NCBI GenBank assembly: GCA_026393955.1
Contig: JAPKZE010000294.1
Span: 1 to 13,931 of the forward strand
Direction of reading: 5' to 3'
Length of the DNA: 13,931 bases
Origin: Candidatus Aminicenantota bacterium
GTDB lineage: Bacteria; Acidobacteriota; Aminicenantia; Aminicenantales; Saccharicenantaceae
The position numbers were made by a program, and so were the translations under genes. The notes below the pieces were generated by a model. The model was not told the DNA's origin. It searched no databases and was given only the letters and a program-made list of their open reading frames with translations. Shown piece after piece: positions 1 through 7,114 of this stretch (positions within the stretch are counted from its first letter, which is position 1; each line of letters opens with the position of its first letter).

Positions 1-312
1 CAGGGCTTTCGTCCTGTTGATCTCACCGCGCTCGAGACGGTGGACATGGTATTCCAGCCCTTTTTTGGATGTGCTCAGGGCGGCGATGTTGGTCCGGCCG
101 ACGGTCTTCGGCGCTTCGACGCCGGCCAGCAGGCCCTTGAGCTCGGCCGCCGCCGCGGCGTGGCCTTCCTCGTCCCGGCTCAGGCCCTCCCAGAGCTCCC
201 GGTCCTTGGGGAAGAAACGCGCGAAGCGGCGGTAGAGGTCGGCGACGAGGAGCTCGATCTCCCGGATCGCGTCCAGGACCTGTCCGGCCAGGGCGTTACG
301 GTCGTCCGTCAT
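1..312 (-). CDS. Ferritin/rubrerythrin-like protein, partial (3' end outside window)
   Basis: An open frame of 104 codons starts at 312 and runs off the left edge without a stop. The start is well supported: the ATG overlaps the stop of the upstream ATPase gene (ATGA), and a strong GAGGAGG ribosome site sits six bases before it. The protein begins MTDDRNALAGQ. It continues with a helix carrying an I-x-E-L-L-V-A-D-L-Y-R-R-F pattern, then FFPKD and LWEGL, then an EEGHA motif around residues 54-58. Glutamates in one helix followed by ExxH in the next is the half-site of the ferritin-like di-iron four-helix fold (rubrerythrin type). The second half of the bundle would lie outside the window, so metal binding cannot be confirmed. 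Role unknown; possibly iron or peroxide handling. It is translationally coupled to the ABC exporter genes, which is an unusual neighbour for a ferritin-like protein. Confidence 0.72.
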   Translation of the reverse strand, partial: MTDDRNALAGQVLDAIREIELLVADLYRRFARFFPKDRELWEGLSRDEEGHAAAAAELKGLLAGVEAPKTVGRTNIAALSTSKKGLEYHVHRLERGEINRTKAL

Positions 313-1103
313 GCGGGTCCTCCTCGGGTCTTCGGACGGTTCGCGGGCGGCGGCACGTCGTCGGCGAAACAGCTGCGGTCCTCGAGCAGACGGCGGGCGT
401 GGTCCTCGCCGACTTCGGCGACCAGGAACGATTTGCAGATGCGGCCGTCGACGAGCTCGAGGATCCGGTCGGCCTTGAGGGCGATCTCCCGGTCGTGGGT
501 GACCATGACGAGGGTCGTCCCCAATTCCCGGATCATGCGCGACATGACCTCGAGCACGGCCGCGCCGGACTCGCGATCGAGGTTGCCAGTCGGCTCGTCG
601 GCGAAGACGAGGCGGGGCTCGTTGACGAGGGCCCGGGCGACGGCCACCCGCTGCTGCTCGCCGCCGGAGATCTGGTTGGGATACTTATCCCGGATGTGCA
701 GGATACCCAGCTCCGTCATCAGAGTCCGGGCCTTGCCGACCACGTCCCCGGGGGGCCGGCCCCGCCCAATCCAGTGCGGGACCAGGATGTTCTCAAGGGC
801 CGTGAACTCCGGCAGGAGGTAATGGAACTGGAAGATGAAGCCGACGTGGGCGTTCCGGTAGGCCGCATAGGCGTTGATGTCGCCGGCCGAGAAATCCCGC
901 CCGTCGACGACGAGCTCCCCGGCCGTCGGGCTATCGAGAAGGCTGATGATGTTGAGCAAGGTCGTCTTGCCCGATCCGGACGGGCCGATGACGGCCGTCA
1001 GCGCGCCCCGCTCGAACGAAACGGTCAGGCCGTGAAGGACCACGGTCGGGACGACGTCGCCGAAGCGCTTGACCAGGTCCCGGACGGCAATGATGTCAGC
1101 CAT
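309..1103 (-). CDS. ABC transporter ATP-binding protein, LolD/MacB type
   Basis: A 264-residue ATPase with every motif of an ABC nucleotide-binding domain: Walker A GPSGSGKT (40-47), Q-loop Gln92 in FQF, signature ISGGEQQR (145-152), Walker B LVFADE (165-170) with catalytic Glu170, D-loop GNLD (173-176) and switch His203 in MVTHD. The spacing and the VRDLVKRFG opening fit the family of LolD, MacB and FtsE that drives FtsX-fold permeases. In this family ATP hydrolysis drives mechanical work on periplasmic or lipoprotein substrates rather than pore transport. A tail of about 45 residues after the core (rich in charged residues, then PPPANRPKTRGGP) is longer than usual for LolD (about 230 aa). 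The gene overlaps the permease stop by 8 bp and the ferritin-like start by 4 bp, so all three are probably co-translated. A GAGGT ribosome site precedes the ATG. The substrate cannot be inferred. Confidence 0.93.
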   Translation of the reverse strand: MADIIAVRDLVKRFGDVVPTVVLHGLTVSFERGALTAVIGPSGSGKTTLLNIISLLDSPTAGELVVDGRDFSAGDINAYAAYRNAHVGFIFQFHYLLPEFTALENILVPHWIGRGRPPGDVVGKARTLMTELGILHIRDKYPNQISGGEQQRVAVARALVNEPRLVFADEPTGNLDRESGAAVLEVMSRMIRELGTTLVMVTHDREIALKADRILELVDGRICKSFLVAEVGEDHARRLLEDRSCFADDVPPPANRPKTRGGPA

Positions 1104-2304
1104 TCCGGATGACCTCGATCGGAGACAGGCGGGAGGCCCGCCGGGCCGGGATGAGCGAGGCCAGGGTCGAGCCGGCCACGGCCAGGACGGCCGGGGTGAC
1201 GAGGTTGAACGCGTCGATCTTCAGGCCGAACGCGCCGGTGCCGAAGAAGCGGATGAAGGTCGTGCCGATGACCAGGCCCAGCCCGACGCCGAGGAGCGAG
1301 CCGCCGACGCCGAGGACCAGGCCCTGGACGAGGAAGATCCGGGCCGCGCCCTTGTTGTCGACGCCCATGGCCTTGAGGATGCCGAGCTGCCGCGATTTCT
1401 GGACGGCGGCGATGCCGAGAACGCTGGCGATGCCGAGCGAGATGGCGAACAGCACGAAGAACTGGATGACACCGGACGAGCCGCTCTGGGACCGGAGGGC
1501 GATCAGGAGCTCCTGGTTCCGGGCCTGCCAGGATTCGACCTTGACCCGCGAGAACTCCTTGCGCAGCTCCACGGCCATGATCTCGGCGTCGAAGACGTCC
1601 GCGACCTTGACCTCGATGGCGCTGACCCCGTTCAGGCCGAGGAAGCTCCGGGCCCGGTCGAGCGACAGGAAGATCTGGGCATTGGCCTGGACCGAGCCCA
1701 GGTCGACGATCCCGGTGACCGTGAACGTGTCGCCCACGCCCTTGCTGCTGCGGACGAAGAACCGGTCGCCCAGATCGAGCCGGAGCTTGTCGGCGACCGT
1801 CCGGCCGACGACGGCGGCGTCGCCGCTGAGCTCGGCCCGGCCGGCGACGAGGTTCCGGTCGAGGTTGTAGACCCGCCCTCCGTCCTCGGCCTGGATGCCC
1901 CTGACGGCCACGTTCTCCGTGGCCCCGCCCCGCTCGATGAAGCCCTGTCCGCCGGCGACCGGGGAGACCGCCGTCACGCCTGGGACGCTTCTCAGGAAAT
2001 CGGCGTAGGTCTGCCAGGACAGGACCTCGGTGTCCTCAGAATACGGGACCCGGCGGGAATCCACGGCCGCGCCGTCCTCGGCCAGGACGCTCGTCGGCAG
2101 TCTGTCCGGGGGCAGGATATAGATGTGGGGGGCCGAGCCGACCGTCCGTTCGATCAGGCTTGCCTGCAGGCCCCCGATCAGGGCCGAGAGGAAGAACTGG
2201 ACGGCCACGCCGACCGCGATGCCTCCCAGCAGGAGGACGGTCTGCCCCCGGCCCTTCAGCAGGAACCTGAAAGCGATGTACGTTTCGTAGGGCCGGACGA
2301 TCAT
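1096..2304 (-). CDS. ABC transporter permease, MacB/LolC-LolE (FtsX fold)
   Basis: A 402-residue permease with the FtsX-fold topology. There is one N-terminal membrane segment (about residues 22-44), then a large periplasmic domain (about 45-270, MacB_PCD type). Three C-terminal membrane segments follow: one in SSGVIQFFVLF..., one in the region after ARIFLVQG, and a last one before the closing SLIPARRASRLSPIEVIRNG. That closing motif (PARRAS-x-x-x-P-x-E-x-x-R) is a family hallmark, and so is KSRQLGILKAMG in the cytoplasmic coupling region. It pairs with the following ATPase and the preceding membrane-fusion protein to form a MacAB-like tripartite inner-membrane unit. Only one permease gene is present, so a homodimer is expected, as in MacB, unlike the LolC/LolE heterodimer. 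The ATG overlaps the fusion-protein stop (ATGA), and a GGAGG site lies a few bases upstream. Confidence 0.92.
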   Translation of the reverse strand: MIVRPYETYIAFRFLLKGRGQTVLLLGGIAVGVAVQFFLSALIGGLQASLIERTVGSAPHIYILPPDRLPTSVLAEDGAAVDSRRVPYSEDTEVLSWQTYADFLRSVPGVTAVSPVAGGQGFIERGGATENVAVRGIQAEDGGRVYNLDRNLVAGRAELSGDAAVVGRTVADKLRLDLGDRFFVRSSKGVGDTFTVTGIVDLGSVQANAQIFLSLDRARSFLGLNGVSAIEVKVADVFDAEIMAVELRKEFSRVKVESWQARNQELLIALRSQSGSSGVIQFFVLFAISLGIASVLGIAAVQKSRQLGILKAMGVDNKGAARIFLVQGLVLGVGGSLLGVGLGLVIGTTFIRFFGTGAFGLKIDAFNLVTPAVLAVAGSTLASLIPARRASRLSPIEVIRNG

Positions 2305-3521
2305 GTCCCTCCGTCCGGCTTGACCTCGCGTCCCGGCTTGAGCTTGCCCGGCCGGGCCCCGACCTCCGCGTCGAGAAGGACCGCGCCTTCGGGAAGCCCG
2401 TCGACGAGCGACCAGCGCTCCCCGACCGGGCGGACGGCCGCCTTGACCAGCGCAGCCTTGCGGCCCTTCCAGACCCAGACGAACGGCCCGCCGGCGCCCT
2501 TCTTGACGAACTTCGCCGGAACGGCCGGGGCGCGCTCGAACTTGGCGGCCGTGATCTCGACCCGCCCGGCCATGCCGGACTTGACGAAGGCCTTGTCCTC
2601 GCTGAGCTCGACCCGCAGCTCACAGGTGTTCTTGGCCTTGTCGACCTCGGGGCAGACGAACGAGACCGCGCCCGCGATCCGCTCCTCCGGATAGGCGTCC
2701 ATCGTGGCCACGGCCGGGAGCCCGAGCTTCAGGAACGGCAGCTCCCGCTGATCGACGTTCAGGACGAGCTGCCACTTGGCGCGCTCGAGGACCGTGACCG
2801 CCCGGGCCGACGCCGCCACCTTCGCGCCGGCCTGGACGTGGACCTTCAGGACCAGCCCGTCGAACGGCGCCTCGATCCGCGTGTTGGCCAGGTTCCGCCG
2901 GGCCAGCTCGACCCGGGCCCGGGCGATCGAGACCTGGTTCTCGAGGTCGGCCAGGAGGCCGCTGCGGGAGAAATTCTCGAGCTCGAGCTTTTGCTGGTTG
3001 CGCTGGGACAGGGCCTGCTGGTACGCCTTGTCGGCTTTCTCCGCGTCGGCCCTGGAGACGCCGCCGGCGGCCAGGAGCTGGACGTAGCGCTTGCGGTTCA
3101 GCTCGGCCTGTTCCAGGTTCAGCTCGTACTCGTTGAGCTTCTCGCGGAGATTGGGCAGGACCTCCTCGCGGGCGTTCCTGAGCCTGTCCTCGGCCGACTT
3201 GAGGCCGTCCGTGCTGATGGCCAGATTGCGCTCGGCCTCGAAAGGGTCGAGACGGACGAGCGGGCGTCCCCGGACGACGGACTCGCCGTCCCGCGCCTCG
3301 ACCGACCCGACGATCCCGCCCTGGAGGAAGCTCAGGTCCAGCGGCTCGGGATAGTCGACGGTGCAGTTGGCCAGGATGGTGTAGCTCAGGTCGAACGGTT
3401 TGAGGACATAGAAATCGACGGCCTGCTTCTTCAGGGCCGCCCGGGCCGCGAACGCCGCGACGAGCAGGACCGCGGCGGCGACGGCGAGGTGTCGGACCTT
3501 CTTCGATCGGGGTATCGGCAT
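2301..3521 (-). CDS. Periplasmic membrane-fusion (HlyD/MacA-like adaptor) protein
   Basis: A 406-residue adaptor protein. A short basic N-terminus (MPIPRSKKVRH) and one membrane anchor (about residues 11-30) lead into a first lipoyl half-motif (GGIVGSVEARDGESVVRGRPLVRLD, about 68-92). A long alpha-helical hairpin with heptad character follows (about 95-215, many Glu, Arg, Leu and Gln). The second lipoyl half (TRIEAPFDGLVLKVHVQAGAKV) and beta-barrel and membrane-proximal domains complete the typical MFP order. These proteins bridge an inner-membrane ABC permease to an outer-membrane channel; no TolC homologue lies in the window. The start is supported by an AAGGAG site about ten bases upstream in a 33-bp gap after rmuC, the only clear break within this part of the operon, so an internal promoter cannot be excluded. 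Confidence 0.9.
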   Translation of the reverse strand: MPIPRSKKVRHLAVAAAVLLVAAFAARAALKKQAVDFYVLKPFDLSYTILANCTVDYPEPLDLSFLQGGIVGSVEARDGESVVRGRPLVRLDPFEAERNLAISTDGLKSAEDRLRNAREEVLPNLREKLNEYELNLEQAELNRKRYVQLLAAGGVSRADAEKADKAYQQALSQRNQQKLELENFSRSGLLADLENQVSIARARVELARRNLANTRIEAPFDGLVLKVHVQAGAKVAASARAVTVLERAKWQLVLNVDQRELPFLKLGLPAVATMDAYPEERIAGAVSFVCPEVDKAKNTCELRVELSEDKAFVKSGMAGRVEITAAKFERAPAVPAKFVKKGAGGPFVWVWKGRKAALVKAAVRPVGERWSLVDGLPEGAVLLDAEVGARPGKLKPGREVKPDGGT

Positions 3522-3554
3522 TCCCTTGCTGCTCCTTTTCCGGGGCGGCCGCGG

Positions 3555-4793
3555 CTAATCCTCGGGGGCCTTCCGGTCCCCCGCCTCGAGCGCGAGGACC
3601 TCGGCGTCGGCGTCGAGGGCCGGCCCCTCCCCGAGTCCTTGCAGCTGCCGCAGGTCCTCGATCTTCTGGAGGGACTTGTCGAGCTTGTCCTTGCGGGCTC
3701 CCGTCATCTGGCCGAACTCCTTGCGGGCGCTTTCGAGCTTCTCCCCCATCTTCGTCATCGACTCGGTGAACTTCTCCCATTCCCGCTTGAAATTCTTGAC
3801 CAGGCCCAGGATCTCTGCCGCGGTCTTCTCCATGCTGAAGCTATCCAGGGACTGGCGGATGATGGCCAGGATGGCGAAGAGGGTGAACGGCGAGCAGAGG
3901 ATGACCTTGGCCTTCAGGGCCTCGTCCATGATCTCCGGGTCGTTCTCGTTGATGAAGGCGTAGACCTGCTCGTTGGGGATGAAGACGAGGACGTAGTCGA
4001 GGGTTTTCTCCTCCGGGTTGATGTAATCGCGGGTCGTGACCTCTTTGATCCGGGTCCGGACGTCCCGGAGGAACTGCGTCTTGTGGGTCTCCCGGACGGC
4101 CTCGTTATCGGCCTCGAGATAGCGGAGATAGCTGTTGAGCGGGAACTTGACGTCCATATTGACCTTCAGGCCCTGGGGCAGCCAGAAGGTGTAGTCCGGC
4201 CGCGACGCGGCCATGTCCAGGACCTTCTGCTTGATGTAGTTGACGCCTTCGACGAACCCGGCCAGCCGCAGGACGTCCTCGGCCATCCGCTCGCCCCATT
4301 GGCCGCGGGCCTTGGTGCTGACCAGGGCCTGGCGAAGGTGGTCGGCCGTATCCTGGAGGCGTGAGGTCTCCCGGGCGGCGGTCTTGAGCTGGACGTCCAA
4401 CTCGCCGTACTGCCGGGCCCGCTCGCTCTCGAACCGCGAGACGAGCTCCTGCATCTTGTGGATGTCCCCCTTCATGGTCGAGAGGTTCTGGTCGATGAGC
4501 TGCTTCTTCGATTCGAGGTCCTTCTCGCCCAGGTGGACCCGGCCGTCGAGGTTCTCCCGGGCCAGTTTGAGAAGCTCGCCCGTGCTGGCCTTGAGCGCCT
4601 CTTGGGACAGGGCCCCGAAGCTGTCGCGCACCCGGCCGAGGAGGGCCTCGAGGTCCTGGATCTTCTCGGCTTCGGTGGCGCTGACCAGGGCCCGGGCGAT
4701 CTCCCGCGTGTCCTTCTTACGGAGGGCGTGAACGAGGAGGACGACCAAGGCGCCGAACAGGACGCCGCCCGCGAACAGCAGGATGTCCGTCAT
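3555..4793 (-). CDS. rmuC: RmuC family DNA recombination protein
   Basis: A 412-residue RmuC homologue. An N-terminal hydrophobic anchor (about residues 4-24) is followed by a long charged coiled coil (about 28-160) and the RmuC core. Visible core motifs are GQWGE (164-168), RPDYTFWLP (198-206) and DVKFPL (214-219), and further on YVLVFIPNEQVYAFI. The PD...DVK arrangement resembles the PD-(D/E)xK nuclease fold proposed for this family. E. coli RmuC limits inversions at short inverted repeats; its molecular activity is not settled. The tail after about residue 370 is low-complexity and acidic (ending AGDRKAPED) and is probably not part of the core. A GGAGG ribosome site precedes the ATG in a 39-bp gap after the fmdB-type gene. 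Its place between envelope and transport genes is probably operon convenience rather than shared function. Confidence 0.93.
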   Translation of the reverse strand: MTDILLFAGGVLFGALVVLLVHALRKKDTREIARALVSATEAEKIQDLEALLGRVRDSFGALSQEALKASTGELLKLARENLDGRVHLGEKDLESKKQLIDQNLSTMKGDIHKMQELVSRFESERARQYGELDVQLKTAARETSRLQDTADHLRQALVSTKARGQWGERMAEDVLRLAGFVEGVNYIKQKVLDMAASRPDYTFWLPQGLKVNMDVKFPLNSYLRYLEADNEAVRETHKTQFLRDVRTRIKEVTTRDYINPEEKTLDYVLVFIPNEQVYAFINENDPEIMDEALKAKVILCSPFTLFAILAIIRQSLDSFSMEKTAAEILGLVKNFKREWEKFTESMTKMGEKLESARKEFGQMTGARKDKLDKSLQKIEDLRQLQGLGEGPALDADAEVLALEAGDRKAPED

Positions 4794-4832
4794 CGTGTTC
4801 CCTCCGCGGCCGTCAGGCCCGCCTTCCGCATA

Positions 4833-5192
4833 TCAGAGCTCCTCCCCGCCGTCCCCGCCGGTCCCCTTCTCGCGGGCGGCCTCCTCCATGGCCTTGTCGA
4901 CCTCCTGGTCGAAGTCCTCTCCGGCCTCCTCGCCCATTTCCCGGCCCATCTTCTTCATCCAGCGGGCGACGCTCTTCGGGTCGTTCTCGTCGAGGCCGGT
5001 CAGGGCGGAGGGATCGGCCAGGCTTTCGAGCCGGCTTGCGTCCGACTTGCGGACGGCGACGCGCGAGACGAGCTTTTCCATGTTCCGGCCGCCGCAGTGG
5101 CTGCACACCGGATCGACGGCCGCGCTCACGGAGAGCGTCACCAAGGTCGTCTTCTTCCGGCAGTCGGCGCAGCGGTACTCGTAGATCGGCAT
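4833..5192 (-). CDS. FmdB-type zinc ribbon protein
   Basis: A 119-residue protein beginning MPIYEYRC, the diagnostic start of the FmdB/CxxC putative regulatory family. Two CxxC pairs (Cys8/Cys11 and Cys30/Cys33) form a zinc ribbon, followed by a conserved MEKLVSR stretch. From about residue 55 the protein becomes a highly charged, Glu/Lys/Asp-rich helix with low-complexity Gly/Glu at the end, typical of the variable tails in this family. The name comes from a gene near formamidase operons; the function is largely unknown and regulator status is unproven. The ATG begins at the base after the TAG of the DUF362 gene, with no strong ribosome site of its own, so translational coupling to that gene is likely. 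Confidence 0.88.
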   Translation of the reverse strand: MPIYEYRCADCRKKTTLVTLSVSAAVDPVCSHCGGRNMEKLVSRVAVRKSDASRLESLADPSALTGLDENDPKSVARWMKKMGREMGEEAGEDFDQEVDKAMEEAAREKGTGGDGGEEL

Positions 5193-6080
5193 CTAGATCA
5201 GAAGTCCCTCGCTCCAGCCCAGCTTGACCAGCTCGATGCGGGCCGGGTCGCTCACACCCAGGTGATGGCGCGTGTCGGCCAGCTGGATGTGATGCGGCGT
5301 CGGCTTCAGGAGCCCGTCGTCCTGGAAATGCTCCCGGCGCCTGGCCTCGAGGATGCGAAGCCCCGTCGCGTCGGCCGCCACCGGGTCCCGGCTCACGATC
5401 AGGCCCTTGTACGCCCAGGTGAAGTCCTTGTTGTACTGCTGCGTTCCGATCATGTGGAACAACGGGCTGAGCATGACCAGGACGTTGAGCCGGGTCTTTC
5501 CTTTGACTTCGGGCAGGTTCCAGATGCCGGCCAGGTCGGCGCACGTGTCGCCGTGCCAGGCCGAGGGCTGAGGGGTGAACATGATGTAGTTCTTGATGCA
5601 GCTGCCCATCCCGGACCATTGATGCGTTCGGGCCGGGCGGGCGTTGATGAGGGCCGTGGCCTTTTGGAAAACGGGGTTCCGGAGGACGCCCCGGTCGTCG
5701 ACGGACAGCCGGTCCTCGGGGACACCGGCGTCCATGACCCGGCGTTTGATGGCCTGCTCGACCTCGGCCGTCGTGGACAGCTTGCCCCAGACGTTCGTCT
5801 TGATGCCGACCGTGTCGTCGGGCCGGATGAGCGTCTTCCAGGCCTTGACGATGTCCTTATCCCCGATCAGGGCCCGGACGGCGTCGTCGAGCATCGCCTG
5901 GATGACCTCGGCCTGGGGCGCTCCGGACGGATCCAGGGCGGCCTCGTGCCGGACCAGGACGACGCGGACCTTGCTCTCAGGCGCCGCCGGGCGCGCGAGA
6001 ACCGGGGCGAGCGCGCCGGCCAGAGGCGCCGCGGACGCGACCTTCAGGAAATCCCTCCGCGTGATCGTTCTGTGACTCAT
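5193..6080 (-). CDS. Tat-exported DUF362-family protein
   Basis: A 295-residue protein with a twin-arginine signal at residues 7-13 (TRRDFLK), then a hydrophobic Ala/Leu stretch ending near ARPAAP, predicting export of a folded protein. The mature part shows features I associate with DUF362, including RPDDTVGIKTNVWG and a C-terminal RDPVAADATGLRILE. Two cysteines (in GSCIKNY and DTCADL) are present, but there is no ferredoxin-type CxxCxxC cluster, which some DUF362 proteins carry. I place the start at ATG 6080, because a GAGGAG site lies exactly seven bases before it. An in-frame GTG at 6086 overlaps the preceding stop (GTGA), but the same site would be only one base away from it. The biochemical function of the family is not established. 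Tat dependence hints at a cofactor or at folding in the cytoplasm. Confidence 0.82.
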   Translation of the reverse strand: MSHRTITRRDFLKVASAAPLAGALAPVLARPAAPESKVRVVLVRHEAALDPSGAPQAEVIQAMLDDAVRALIGDKDIVKAWKTLIRPDDTVGIKTNVWGKLSTTAEVEQAIKRRVMDAGVPEDRLSVDDRGVLRNPVFQKATALINARPARTHQWSGMGSCIKNYIMFTPQPSAWHGDTCADLAGIWNLPEVKGKTRLNVLVMLSPLFHMIGTQQYNKDFTWAYKGLIVSRDPVAADATGLRILEARRREHFQDDGLLKPTPHHIQLADTRHHLGVSDPARIELVKLGWSEGLLI

Positions 6081-6082
6081 GC

Positions 6083-7003
6083 TCACTCTCCTCGCTCATC
6101 TCCGTCGATCAGGCGCTCCACCGCGTCCAACCGGGCCCGGGCCCCCTCTTCCGAGGCCGCGTCGAAGACGACGGCCACGAACCGGCCGCGGACACGGAAG
6201 GCCGTCCATTTGCGGTTCCCGGTGCTCATCCCGGCGCCCTGGCGGGCGTCGGGCATATAAGCCCCCGCGAACGACGCCCCCGCCTTGGCGGCCGCCGGGG
6301 GGTCGGCATAAGAGACGACGAGCAGGCGGCTGCGGCCGCCGCTCTCCCGATAATCGGCCAGGACCGCGTCGGCCGTCTGGGCCAGCCGGAGGATGTCGGC
6401 GGCGGCGACAAAATAATGATAGTTGAGGACGGAGTGATTGTGGAAGAAGCGGACCCGGCCGGCCTCCAGGCCCTCCTCCGGAAGGAGCTTCAGGAGCCCC
6501 GGTTTCTCCCCCGCGCCGGGAATGGCCGCGGCGATCGTCCGCCCGAGCTCGAGAAGCTGCCGTTTGGTCTCGGCCGTCTCCTCCTCGGCATAGACGGACA
6601 GGAAGTAGCGGTCCTTCCAGAACGACAGCAGCCCGGCCTTATAGGTCGAGCCCTGGCCGATGGCCGCGTCCGCCCCGTCGAGATCGTGGGTGAAGACGCC
6701 GAAGGCATCCGCAGCGGAGCCCATGTCGAAAGCGTCCACGACGATGTCGGGCCGGCCGTCCTTGTGGAAGCGGCGGGCCACCAGGTGCCTCATATTGTAA
6801 GACCGGTAGACCTCGCCCGCGCCGTCGATATAGTCGAAGATCGTCCCGGCGTCGAAGACCTGGTCGGCCTCGGAGAGCCAGGGCCCGGCCGAAACGGGGA
6901 TGTAGGACGCCAGCAGGCGGGGGCCGGGGGCGGTCGGTTGGCTCATCAGGACGGATCCTCCTATCCAGGCCAGGGCGGCGGCGAGAACGACGACCTTCTT
7001 CAT
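6083..7003 (-). CDS. Exported protein, DUF6599-like
   Basis: A 306-residue protein with an N-terminal signal sequence (MKKVVVLAAALAW, hydrophobic to about residue 20). The mature region has FDYIDGAGEVY (56-66) and FDMGSAADAFGVF (92-104), which resemble patterns I recall from the DUF6599 family. I assign that family from memory, so the name is tentative; the enzymatic role is unknown. There is no lipobox cysteine. I chose ATG 7003 because it gives a proper signal peptide. An in-frame ATG at 7021 lies upstream of the promoter's predicted start point and would not be transcribed from it. It is the first gene of the minus-strand operon and is followed two bases after its stop by the DUF362 gene. 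The open frame continues far upstream, opposite the cytochrome gene, but that part is a base-composition artefact. Confidence 0.78.
   Translation of the reverse strand: MKKVVVLAAALAWIGGSVLMSQPTAPGPRLLASYIPVSAGPWLSEADQVFDAGTIFDYIDGAGEVYRSYNMRHLVARRFHKDGRPDIVVDAFDMGSAADAFGVFTHDLDGADAAIGQGSTYKAGLLSFWKDRYFLSVYAEEETAETKRQLLELGRTIAAAIPGAGEKPGLLKLLPEEGLEAGRVRFFHNHSVLNYHYFVAAADILRLAQTADAVLADYRESGGRSRLLVVSYADPPAAAKAGASFAGAYMPDARQGAGMSTGNRKWTAFRVRGRFVAVVFDAASEEGARARLDAVERLIDGDERGE
6088..6093 (-). promoter_or_regulatory. Ribosome binding site deciding the DUF362 start
   Basis: GAGGAG on the minus strand, seven bases before ATG 6080 but only one base before the alternative GTG 6086. Its position favours the ATG. 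It lies inside the end of the upstream coding region, as expected for coupled translation. Confidence 0.65.
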
Positions 7004-7011
7004 TCCCGCCG

Positions 7012-7040
7012 ATTGTACCATGCCGTTTCCGGAGTGACAA
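7012..7040 (-). promoter_or_regulatory. Sigma-70-type promoter of the DUF6599/DUF362/fmdB/rmuC/ABC operon
   Basis: On the minus strand, TTGTCA (7040-7035) and TACAAT (7017-7012) are separated by exactly 17 bases; each differs from the consensus hexamer by one base. The expected transcription start falls at about 7005-7003, at or within two bases of the ATG, so the transcript would be almost leaderless. Only a weak GGCGGGA stretch lies between the -10 box and the ATG. Confidence 0.72.
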
Positions 7041-7066
7041 GGCAACGGGACGGCCGCGCCGGTCGT

Positions 7067-7095
7067 TTGCAAAATATCGGGATTCCGTGAATAAT
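7067..7095 (+). promoter_or_regulatory. Probable promoter of the octaheme cytochrome gene
   Basis: TTGCAA (7067-7072) and AATAAT (7090-7095) are separated by 17 bases. The -10 box has one mismatch and the -35 box two. Transcription would start near 7102, giving a 5' leader of about 13 bases that still contains most of the GGAAGGAG ribosome site (7101-7108). The -35 box faces the -35 box of the divergent minus-strand promoter, with 26 bp between them. Confidence 0.55.
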
Positions 7096-7114
7096 ATCCA
7101 GGAAGGAGTATTGT

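Noticed and set aside
1069..2694. A 541-codon plus-strand frame opposite the permease and adaptor genes.
   Set aside because: Asp/Glu/Ala/Arg-rich shadow of two recognised genes; no ribosome site or family motif.
4458..6260. A 600-codon plus-strand frame opposite rmuC, fmdB and DUF362.
   Set aside because: Antisense shadow: low-complexity Leu/Gly/Asp/Arg composition, no domain pattern, and it spans three well-supported genes on the other strand.
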